The notes under the pieces are model-generated. The model ran no database searches. It was given only the letters and a program-made list of their open reading frames with translations, and had not been told where the DNA came from. A stretch of DNA of 17,459 nt. Source: Bacteroidota bacterium (GTDB lineage: Bacteria > Bacteroidota > Bacteroidia > Flavobacteriales_D > Crocinitomicaceae). This document shows, one piece after another, positions 7,310 to 13,815 of this stretch; the stretch's first letter is position 1; each line of letters starts with the position of its first letter. The position numbers and the translations under genes are program-made. The DNA lies in the NCBI GenBank assembly GCA_016866375.1, contig VGMK01000019.1, positions 1 through 17,459 on the forward strand, read 5' to 3'.

Positions 7310-9058
7310 CTAGGAATTCAACATAATCCCCAACTCCTTCAATTGCTTTTCATCCAAAGGTGATGGTGCGTCAATCATGGTGTCACGACCGCTGTTGTTT
7401 TTTGGGAAGGCTATGTAATCACGAATCGATTCGGAACCGCCCATTGTGGCAACCAAACGATCTAATCCAAATGCTAATCCTCCGTGTGGCGGTGCACCGT
7501 ACTCGAAGGCGTTCATCAAGAAACCGAATTGTGCTTGTGCCTCTTCTTTTGTGAAACCTAATAAGTCAAACATTTGTGCTTGCAACGTTCTGTCGTGAAT
7601 ACGAATTGAACCACCTCCCAATTCTACGCCGTTCATGGCTAAATCGTAAGCATTCGCGCGTACTTTTCCGGGTTCGGAATAGATTAAATGAAAATCTTCA
7701 GGTTTTGGAGACGTAAACGGGTGGTGCATGGCGTGGTAACGTTCATTTTCCTCGTCCCATTCTAGTAACGGAAAGTCTAATACCCACAACGGTTTAAACA
7801 CATCAGGATTACGCAATCCTAATTGATTTCCCAGGTGCAAACGCAATTCATTCAATTGTTTGCGCGTTTTATCGGTTTGGCCTGACAGCAAAAACAAAAG
7901 GTCTCCCGGCTGCATATTCGCTTTTTCAGCCCATACTTTCAAATCGGCCTCTGAGTAGAACTTATCAACCGAAGATTTGTAGGTTCCGTCGACATTGTAG
8001 CGCAAATAAACCATTCCTTTCGCTCCGATTTGTGGGCGTTTTACCCACTCGGTTAATTCATCAATTTGCTTACGTGTAAATTCCGCACACTTACTCGCAT
8101 TAATTCCCAAAACGATTTCAGAACTGTCAAAAACCACGAAATTTTTTCCTTGCGCTTCGTCTGTCAAATCCACGAATTCCATTCCGAAACGAATGTCTGG
8201 TTTATCCGAACCGTATTTTTCCATCGCTTCAGCGTAGGTCATTCTCGGGAAAGCGCCTTCAAACTCAACGCCACGAACCGTTGTGAATAAATGCTTGATT
8301 AAACCTTCAAAGGTGTTCAACACATCTTCTTGTTCCACAAATGCCATTTCACAGTCGATTTGTGTAAACTCAGGTTGTCTGTCGGCACGTAAATCTTCAT
8401 CGCGGAAGCATTTCACGATTTGGTAATAACGGTCAAAACCGGAAACCATCAACAATTGCTTAAACGTTTGAGGTGATTGTGGTAAAGCATAAAATTGACC
8501 TTCGTTCATGCGGCTTGGCACCACGAAATCCCGCGCTCCTTCCGGTGTTGATTTTATCAAAACAGGTGTTTCAACATCCATAAAATTTTGAGAATCCAGA
8601 TATTTTCTGGTTTCCAAAGCCACTTTGTTTCGCAAAATCAATTTCTGTTGTACCGGATTTCTTCTCAAATCCAGATAGCGGTATTGCATGCGCAATTCGT
8701 CACCTCCATCCGTTTCGTCTTCGATGGTAAATGGTGGTAATTTCGCTGCGTTCAGGATTTTTAAATCCGTCACATTGATTTCAATTTCGCCGGTGGGAAT
8801 GTTTTTGTTTTTGCTACTGCGTTCGATAACGATGCCTGTAACTTGAATCACAAATTCACGCCCTAATTTTCTTGCTTGTTCGCACAAATCGGCATTAACT
8901 TCCATGTTGAAAGCCAATTGCGTAAGGCCATATCGGTCGCGTAAATCGGTAAACGTCATTCCACCTAAATCCCGTGAACGTTGCACCCAACCCGCCAGGG
9001 TTACGGTAGTTCCAACATGTTTCATTCTTAATTCACCACAAGTGTGCGAGCGATACAT
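7310..9058 (-). CDS. aspS: Aspartyl-tRNA synthetase
   Basis: AspRS (EC 6.1.1.12) charges tRNA-Asp in the cytosol; it is a class IIb synthetase. The 582 residues are the usual bacterial length. In order: an N-terminal OB-fold anticodon-binding domain (LAGWVQRSRDLGG), motif 1 near residues 135-170, motif 2 FRDEDLRADRQPEFTQID at about 218-235, the bacterial GAD insertion at about 290-400, and motif 3 AFGLDRLVATMGGSESIRD near the C-terminus. L31 and K83 occupy positions that in work on discriminating versus non-discriminating AspRS are linked to tRNA-Asp-only charging; non-discriminating enzymes carry His and Gly. I infer a discriminating enzyme. The ATG at 9058 is preceded by a well-formed promoter. 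The nuclease-like gene is divergent. Confidence 0.97.
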   Translation of the reverse strand: MYRSHTCGELRMKHVGTTVTLAGWVQRSRDLGGMTFTDLRDRYGLTQLAFNMEVNADLCEQARKLGREFVIQVTGIVIERSSKNKNIPTGEIEINVTDLKILNAAKLPPFTIEDETDGGDELRMQYRYLDLRRNPVQQKLILRNKVALETRKYLDSQNFMDVETPVLIKSTPEGARDFVVPSRMNEGQFYALPQSPQTFKQLLMVSGFDRYYQIVKCFRDEDLRADRQPEFTQIDCEMAFVEQEDVLNTFEGLIKHLFTTVRGVEFEGAFPRMTYAEAMEKYGSDKPDIRFGMEFVDLTDEAQGKNFVVFDSSEIVLGINASKCAEFTRKQIDELTEWVKRPQIGAKGMVYLRYNVDGTYKSSVDKFYSEADLKVWAEKANMQPGDLLFLLSGQTDKTRKQLNELRLHLGNQLGLRNPDVFKPLWVLDFPLLEWDEENERYHAMHHPFTSPKPEDFHLIYSEPGKVRANAYDLAMNGVELGGGSIRIHDRTLQAQMFDLLGFTKEEAQAQFGFLMNAFEYGAPPHGGLAFGLDRLVATMGGSESIRDYIAFPKNNSGRDTMIDAPSPLDEKQLKELGIMLNS

Positions 9059-9077
9059 AAGGTATTATTTAGAGAAA

Positions 9078-9108
9078 CAAAGGTAAGAAACTAATTGTGC
9101 TTTATCAA
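9078..9108 (-). promoter_or_regulatory. aspS promoter
   Basis: On the minus strand TTG (9108-9106), a 20-nt spacer, then TACCTTTG (9085-9078), an exact TAnnTTTG match. Predicted transcription starts about 15 nt before the aspS ATG. It is back-to-back with the promoter of the divergent nuclease-like gene. Confidence 0.65.
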
Positions 9109-9146
9109 TTACGCACAAATCCGCAAATTATTTGTGTATGGAATAC

Positions 9147-9176
9147 TTGCAGTTAAGATTTCTTTTTCTATTTTCG
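9147..9176 (+). promoter_or_regulatory. Promoter of the solitary HsdR-N-like gene
   Basis: TTG (9147-9149), a 19-nt spacer, then TATTTTCG (9169-9176), a TAnnTTCG variant of the Bacteroidota -7 box. It ends 19 nt before the ATG at 9196. The gene therefore appears to have its own promoter. Confidence 0.55.
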
Positions 9177-9195
9177 AATATTGAATAATTAGATA

Positions 9196-10230
9196 ATGAA
9201 CGTAGATAAAAAAGTATTAGCAGTTGTAAAAAAATCATTTGCAAAATTTGATTTTTCAAGGTTAGATGAAAAATGCACCGATGAAGCCAAGACGCGAGCA
9301 TATTTGATAGAACCAATGTGCGAAATGATCGGGTATAGCAGAATTGATGATAAAGATATGCTCACGGAAATAAACGCTGGATGGGGAAATAAAACCAACA
9401 AGGCTGATATTGGGCTTATAATTAAAGGGAAAAAACCTGAAATTATAATTGAGTGTAAGAAACTCGGGATGAAACTAACAGATAAGGAAGGGGCTCAACT
9501 TGATGGTTATTTTGGTAATACTGAAGGATCAAAAATTGGGATTTTAACAAATGGAATTGAGTGGCGTTTTTATGCCGAATATCTAGAAAAAAACAAACTT
9601 CATCCTAATCCATTTTTAATAATTGATTTTACAGAAATTAATGATACCAAGATCGAAGAATTTGCTCAGTTTCATAAAAACTTTACAAAAATTGATGATA
9701 TTCTTGTTGAAGCCCAAGAAACCTTTTTTCTTGAAGGATTCAATTTAGCTTTTACAGACGAACTATTAAATCCATCGGATGATTTTATTAAAGCAATTTT
9801 CAATAGAATGCCAGGAAAGCGAATAACTGATTCTATCAAGGAAAAACTGCAAAAATTAATCAATTCAAATACGATACAACAAGTATTACCAAAACTAATT
9901 GAGGAAGAATCGAAAAGTGGGGACTTTATCATTACTACAGGTGAAGAGCTAAAAATCTATCATGCAGTTAAGACAATAATTATAAATTCATTAAAGAAAA
10001 TTGATTTTTCTAGAATTTCATATCGTGACCAGAAAAATAGTTTCAACATTTTGGTAGATGATAACCAGCGAAAACTGATTGCTAAAATCACTTCAAACAA
10101 AGGCAAATACTTCCTTGAAATAACTGGAAATGGAGATAAAAAAATCCAAATAGATGGTTTAGAAAGCGTTGTTGCGCACAGCAAGTCAATTATTGAAATT
10201 GCTAAAAGTTATTTTACTGAAATTAAGTAA
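9196..10230 (+). CDS. Solitary type I restriction HsdR-N-like nuclease domain protein (COG4748-like)
   Basis: This 344-residue protein carries the PD-(D/E)xK nuclease core of type I restriction R subunits: D71 in KADIGLII, E86-C-K88 in EIIIECKK, and the HsdR-typical Q101-xxx-Y105 in QLDGY, followed by GILTNGIEWRFY. Full HsdR proteins exceed 900 residues and contain a helicase; here residues about 150-344 have no Walker motifs. The C-terminal part (residues about 240-344) instead looks like a separate alpha/beta domain. Family members of this size are usually called type I restriction endonuclease or COG4748 proteins, with unknown target. No methylase, specificity subunit or helicase is in the window. 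The DNA looks more AT-rich than the aspS and glycosyltransferase genes, hinting at horizontal acquisition. Divergent from aspS. Confidence 0.85.
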   Translation: MNVDKKVLAVVKKSFAKFDFSRLDEKCTDEAKTRAYLIEPMCEMIGYSRIDDKDMLTEINAGWGNKTNKADIGLIIKGKKPEIIIECKKLGMKLTDKEGAQLDGYFGNTEGSKIGILTNGIEWRFYAEYLEKNKLHPNPFLIIDFTEINDTKIEEFAQFHKNFTKIDDILVEAQETFFLEGFNLAFTDELLNPSDDFIKAIFNRMPGKRITDSIKEKLQKLINSNTIQQVLPKLIEEESKSGDFIITTGEELKIYHAVKTIIINSLKKIDFSRISYRDQKNSFNILVDDNQRKLIAKITSNKGKYFLEITGNGDKKIQIDGLESVVAHSKSIIEIAKSYFTEIK

Positions 10231-10256
10231 GTTTCAGTCATCTTTCAGAGCCCCGC

Positions 10257-10288
10257 CAAAACCCTCATCAAAAACTCAGTGGGTTTTG
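10257..10288. repeat. Perfect 8-bp inverted repeat after the nuclease-like gene
   Basis: CAAAACCC (10257-10264) and GGGTTTTG (10281-10288) are perfect complements around a 16-nt loop, starting 27 nt after the stop at 10230. No U-tract follows; AAAAATG does. It may protect the 3' end or act together with the terminator hairpin just downstream. Confidence 0.45.
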
Positions 10289-10300
10289 AAAAATGTAACC

Positions 10301-10321
10301 CCTGACTTTCCGGTAGTCAGG
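10301..10321. terminator. Terminator hairpin between convergent genes
   Basis: CCTGACT (10301-10307) and AGTCAGG (10315-10321) form a 7-bp stem with a 7-nt loop, followed on the plus strand by TATTTATT. It sits between the ends of the nuclease-like gene (plus) and the small membrane protein (minus). It probably serves the plus-strand gene; the tail is only moderately T-rich. Confidence 0.5.
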
Positions 10322-10324
10322 TAT

Positions 10325-10657
10325 TTATTCCGTATCTTTTTGATTGTTGAGTTTATTTCGAAGTGCAAAACGGTAACTTAGCATTAAAGGGAATCCGAGT
10401 AGCAATAAAAAGAACATGAGTTTTCCTTTCCAGGTAAAGTCAATGGTTTGGTATAAAGAGAATGCTTCCATGTCGTAACCATATCCGAGAAAATACGACA
10501 AACTCATGTTTTTCTTAAAATCTAATTCTTGAACACCGTCTTTGTAATAAAAATGGCATTCGTACAATTCAATTTGAGGAATCAACGAAATGACTACCAT
10601 CAACGCAAAAGAAATGACAAAAATGATCCGAGGAGATTTTAAAAACGAAATATTCAT
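10325..10657 (-). CDS. Small two-TM membrane protein of unknown function
   Basis: A 110-residue protein with a first hydrophobic helix at about residues 10-28 (IIFVISFALMVVISLIP). A loop of about 50 residues with aromatic and acidic residues follows, then a second helix at about 80-97 (LMFFLLLLGFPLMLSY) and a short charged tail rich in Asn, Lys and Gln. The central loop most likely faces the periplasm, since the tail after helix 2 is positively charged. The frame could open 18 residues earlier (10711), but that segment is Cys-rich and overlaps the promoter and the divergent glycosyltransferase start; ATG at 10657 sits 4 nt after an exact -7 box. I recognise no family. It probably forms a single-gene transcript. 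Confidence 0.7.
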   Translation of the reverse strand: MNISFLKSPRIIFVISFALMVVISLIPQIELYECHFYYKDGVQELDFKKNMSLSYFLGYGYDMEAFSLYQTIDFTWKGKLMFFLLLLGFPLMLSYRFALRNKLNNQKDTE

Positions 10658-10661
10658 GCAA

Positions 10662-10694
10662 CAAAAGTAAATGGATTTCATAATTAATTGACAA
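10662..10694 (-). promoter_or_regulatory. Promoter of the small membrane protein gene, nearly leaderless
   Basis: On the minus strand TTG (10694-10692), a 22-nt spacer, then TACTTTTG (10669-10662), an exact -7 match. The ATG at 10657 begins 4 nt later, so the transcript would have almost no leader. Confidence 0.5.
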
Positions 10695-10705
10695 TTTCGC
10701 AAGGA

Positions 10706-11821
10706 ATGCAAGAAAAACCCTCCTTTCGCTTGGCTTATTTAATTGGGTCCTCCGGTTGGGGAGGTTTGGAGATGAACCAAATCCACAACGCAGAATGGAT
10801 GCGCGCTCGGGGTCACGAGGTACTTATTTTGTGTGTTAAAAACAGTCCCGCATCGGCGTATTTAGCAAAAAAGAACACCCCACACCTACTCATTCCCAAG
10901 CACGGAAATCACTTCGACTTGTGGAGAGCCTTTTCGCTTTGGCGCTTGTTAAAACGAGCGCAAATTCAACACTTAATCGTTCGTTCCGTATTTGACATGA
11001 GCATTGCGGCCTCCGTTTGTTTTTTTAGCCGTAAAAAAATAAAGGCTCATTACTTCATGGAAATGCAGCTGTCGAGCAATAAGAAACAATGGTTTAGAAC
11101 CATGCGTTATCGTTATTTTTCTTCTTGGAACTCTCCTTTGGCTTATATGAAGGAGCAGGTAGAACAACACACACATATGCCGCATGAACGCATACACCAA
11201 ATTCCCTCAGCGGTGAACGATGCGTTTTATGAACGGCCAAATCAACATCAGCTTCGAAAGGAATTAGGTCTCCCTGAACAACAGTTGTTAATTGGTCTCT
11301 TTGGAAGAATTGATCGAAAGAAAAACCAACTTATTGCCCTCAAGGCACTGTGTGAAATGAACGACCCTAATCTGATCTTGTTGATTATCGGCCAGGAAAC
11401 ACCAAATGATCCACAAGAATATTTAAGCGAACTTCAAGCTTTCATTAAAACACACCAACTTGCGTCATTTGTCAAATTTACAGGTCATGTTGAAGACGTT
11501 TCTGCATATATGCATGCTGTAGACGCCTGTTTGATTACCTCCTCTAACGAATCTGTGGGTATGGTAACACTTGAAGCTTTAGCTGCAGGAAAAACAGTCA
11601 TTGGAACAAATAGTGGTGGAACAAAGGAGCTGTTAGGAAATGGGAACGGCTTTTTATTTGACCCTAACGATTCGATTCAATTAGCATCAATTCTCTCGGG
11701 CTTAAAAAATAAGTCCAACATCACTTTAGAGACGAACGCTTCGGAAATGGATAAAAACCGAATTGAGGCCGTGTGTGAGCAGGTTGAAAATTTACTTTTG
11801 CTTTCCTCGCGAATTGCGTAA
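10706..11821 (+). CDS. GT4-family glycosyltransferase
   Basis: A 371-residue GT-B fold retaining glycosyltransferase of family GT4, expected on the cytosolic face of the inner membrane, using a nucleotide sugar to build a cell-surface glycan or glycolipid. The N-terminal half has the acceptor-side GSSGWGGLEMNQ loop. The C-terminal half has LFGRIDRKKNQ and the donor-binding E282-x7-E290 in ESVGMVTLEALAAGKTVIG, followed by NSGGTKELL and GFLFDPND. The donor and acceptor cannot be told. The frame extends to a TTG at 10688, but ATG at 10706 gives the normal family start. No other glycan genes are adjacent, so it is not in an obvious polysaccharide cluster. Its TAA (11819-11821) is part of the next gene's -7 box. 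Confidence 0.92.
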   Translation: MQEKPSFRLAYLIGSSGWGGLEMNQIHNAEWMRARGHEVLILCVKNSPASAYLAKKNTPHLLIPKHGNHFDLWRAFSLWRLLKRAQIQHLIVRSVFDMSIAASVCFFSRKKIKAHYFMEMQLSSNKKQWFRTMRYRYFSSWNSPLAYMKEQVEQHTHMPHERIHQIPSAVNDAFYERPNQHQLRKELGLPEQQLLIGLFGRIDRKKNQLIALKALCEMNDPNLILLIIGQETPNDPQEYLSELQAFIKTHQLASFVKFTGHVEDVSAYMHAVDACLITSSNESVGMVTLEALAAGKTVIGTNSGGTKELLGNGNGFLFDPNDSIQLASILSGLKNKSNITLETNASEMDKNRIEAVCEQVENLLLLSSRIA

Positions 11822-11826
11822 CTTCG
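11798..11826 (+). promoter_or_regulatory. Promoter of the histidine kinase gene, overlapping the upstream stop codon
   Basis: TTG (11798-11800), an 18-nt spacer, then TAACTTCG (11819-11826), whose first three bases are the stop codon of the glycosyltransferase gene. The ATG at 11832 follows 5 nt later, so the transcript would be essentially leaderless. It supports 11832 as the start and gives the kinase its own transcription. Confidence 0.55.
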
Positions 11827-11831
11827 TTCGA

Positions 11832-13328
11832 ATGAATTTGTACTCGACTAAACAGCGATGGAAATTTGCTTTAATATTGGCGTCATTGGTAGTGGTCGTC
11901 ATTTCCTTGGTTGTTTCAAATTCTATCATTGAGAAAATAACCGAACGCGAACGCGAAAGTGCTCGACAGTGGGCCGAAACAATTCGAAAGAAGGGCGAAT
12001 TGGTGCGCCTATCTCAACAAATATTTCAGGAATTACGTGAAAAGGAAAGCCGAGAAGCCAATCTTATTCTTCAAGCACAACAAGTGATTAGCCAGAAATC
12101 GGACTTATCCTTGAATCTTGACCTTGAATTTGCTCAAAAAATAATTAGAAGCAATAAGAAAATCCCGATTGCCTATCTAACCGGGGGTGAAATTGCACAA
12201 AGTATTAATTTGGATAGTACTTGGACGAGCAAACAAATGAACGCGTTTATTTCTGACTGTCGTGCAAAAAAGCGCTCACAGAAAATTGAAGTTTACGAAG
12301 GCTACTTTATGGAGTTTATTTATGGGGAATCAAAAGAACTCATTCGTTTGAATCGCGAAAATGATTCGTTGCTGCGCGCTTTCAACCAAGATCTTTTAGA
12401 TAATAAGAACTTAATCCCTTTAATGTTATTGGATGAAAAAACAAAAAAAATAGAGGCCACGAACTTATCAAAAGAGGATTTTGAAGGGGCAAGCATCGAC
12501 AATGTTCTTTCAGGCTTTTCGTATCCCCCTATGCGCATTGACTTCGGGAATGGTATTAAGCTCTTGTATTACAAAGACAATCCGGAAATTAAAACACTCA
12601 CATGGTTTCCTTACATTCAATTTGGCTTGATAGGGCTCTTGGTTTTCATCGCATATTTGTTGTTTTCTACCTTCCGAAAAGCCGAACAGAATCAAGTTTG
12701 GGCGGGAATGGCAAAGGAAACTGCTCACCAATTGGGAACGCCACTTTCTTCTTTGATGGCATGGGTTAATCATTTAGAATCCCAACAAGTGGATGCCATG
12801 ATGACGACAGAAATGCAAAAAGACTTGGATCGATTGTCAAAGATTACAGAACGATTCTCAAAAATAGGATCAGAAGCAAAATTCGAACCGCAAGACCTAG
12901 TGATTACAATTGGAGAGAATCTGGAATACTTGCGCAGTCGTTTTTCCAACAAGGTGAAAATCGTATTTGATGTTGCACATGAAGGACCATTGATCGTGCC
13001 GCATAATGTTTCCTTAATGGAATGGGTAGTGGAGAACATTTGTAAAAATGCTGTTGACGCCATGGATGGTATTGGCGAATTGAGTTTAAGTCTGAAAAGA
13101 GAAAACAAACATATATTCATAGACATATCAGATAGTGGAAAAGGCCTATCTAAATCACAATTCAAAACTATTTTTGAACCTGGATATTCAACCAAAAAAC
13201 GCGGATGGGGATTAGGTTTAACCTTGGTGAAACGAATTATAGAAGAATATCATAAGGGGAAAGTCTTTGTATTGAAATCTGAAATTAACAAAGGGACTGT
13301 GTTTCGAATTATTTTGAGGGCAGACTAG
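11832..13328 (+). CDS. Membrane sensor histidine kinase (orphan)
   Basis: A 498-residue two-component sensor kinase of the inner membrane. TM1 is at about residues 11-31 (FALILASLVVVVISLVV), followed by a roughly 225-residue extracytoplasmic region that begins with a charged coiled-coil-like stretch rich in Glu and Arg. TM2 is at about 257-281. The phosphoacceptor is H299 in HQLGTPLSSL, the H-box variant common in Bacteroidota kinases. The ATPase domain has the N-box N406 in NICKNAVDAM, DSGKGL, and FEPGYSTKKRGWGLGL. No HAMP or PAS domain is evident. The long frame begins at 11763, but ATG 11832 places TM1 correctly and follows a promoter. No response regulator lies in the window, so signal and partner are unknown. 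Its TAG interlocks with the convergent stop in CTAG. Confidence 0.92.
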   Translation: MNLYSTKQRWKFALILASLVVVVISLVVSNSIIEKITERERESARQWAETIRKKGELVRLSQQIFQELREKESREANLILQAQQVISQKSDLSLNLDLEFAQKIIRSNKKIPIAYLTGGEIAQSINLDSTWTSKQMNAFISDCRAKKRSQKIEVYEGYFMEFIYGESKELIRLNRENDSLLRAFNQDLLDNKNLIPLMLLDEKTKKIEATNLSKEDFEGASIDNVLSGFSYPPMRIDFGNGIKLLYYKDNPEIKTLTWFPYIQFGLIGLLVFIAYLLFSTFRKAEQNQVWAGMAKETAHQLGTPLSSLMAWVNHLESQQVDAMMTTEMQKDLDRLSKITERFSKIGSEAKFEPQDLVITIGENLEYLRSRFSNKVKIVFDVAHEGPLIVPHNVSLMEWVVENICKNAVDAMDGIGELSLSLKRENKHIFIDISDSGKGLSKSQFKTIFEPGYSTKKRGWGLGLTLVKRIIEEYHKGKVFVLKSEINKGTVFRIILRAD

Positions 13329-13798
13329 TCCTCTTCAAACGCTATAAGTATCGCACCTTTATCAACCACATCTCCACCCAAAATGTGGATGGATTTTACT
13401 TTTCCAAACCCTTCAGCTTTTAAAATGTTTTCCATTTTCATCGCCTCTAAGGACAATAGATTGTCTCCTGGGTTTACAACATCCCCCACGCTCACGAAAA
13501 GCTGTACAACTCTTCCTGGCATTGGAGAATGTAATTCTTTCATCTTTCTTATTTTTGGTTTATCCAGCCCCAAAGAAGATATCAGGGCATCCAATTCACC
13601 TTTACGCTTGAGCTCAAATACACGATGATTTATTTTGATTATGAGCTTTTGACTTTCTGATGCATCCTCCACGAGTTCTCCATGAAATTTCTTTCCATTA
13701 TGAATCAATAAAAAGAACTTCGAATCGTACCATTTTACAAAGGCCCCTTCTTTCGTAAAAAAGTCATGACCCTCTAATAACCACTTTGCTTCATGCAT
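13325..13798 (-). CDS. Biotin carboxyl carrier protein of an acyl-CoA carboxylase
   Basis: A 157-residue cytosolic carrier with a C-terminal biotinyl domain: biotin attaches to K121 in EAMKMEN, 37 residues from the end as usual. A typical first half SPMPGRVVQLFVSVGDVV precedes it and GGDVVDKGAILI follows. The N-terminal half (about 1-85) is a beta-rich segment seen in Bacteroidota carriers for acetyl/propionyl-CoA-type carboxylases. It transfers carboxyl groups between a biotin carboxylase and a carboxyltransferase, neither of which is nearby. The frame extends to a TTG at 13804, but ATG 13798 is the better start. It lies 17 nt after the ileS stop on the same strand and is probably co-transcribed with ileS. 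Which acyl-CoA it serves is unclear. Confidence 0.92.
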   Translation of the reverse strand: MHEAKWLLEGHDFFTKEGAFVKWYDSKFFLLIHNGKKFHGELVEDASESQKLIIKINHRVFELKRKGELDALISSLGLDKPKIRKMKELHSPMPGRVVQLFVSVGDVVNPGDNLLSLEAMKMENILKAEGFGKVKSIHILGGDVVDKGAILIAFEED

Positions 13799-13815
13799 AA
13801 ACAAATTTAAAAAAT

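Noticed and set aside
11763..11831. Longer start for the histidine kinase
   Set aside because: Lies inside the glycosyltransferase gene in another frame and would precede the promoter found at 11798-11826.
12770..13195. 141-residue minus-strand frame inside the histidine kinase
   Set aside because: Shadow of the conserved kinase catalytic region; no signal or family resemblance.
13802..13809. TAAATTTG on the minus strand just before the biotinyl carrier ATG
   Set aside because: Matches the -7 consensus but sits in an A/T run with no -33 TTG, within an ileS-linked pair; chance is likely.
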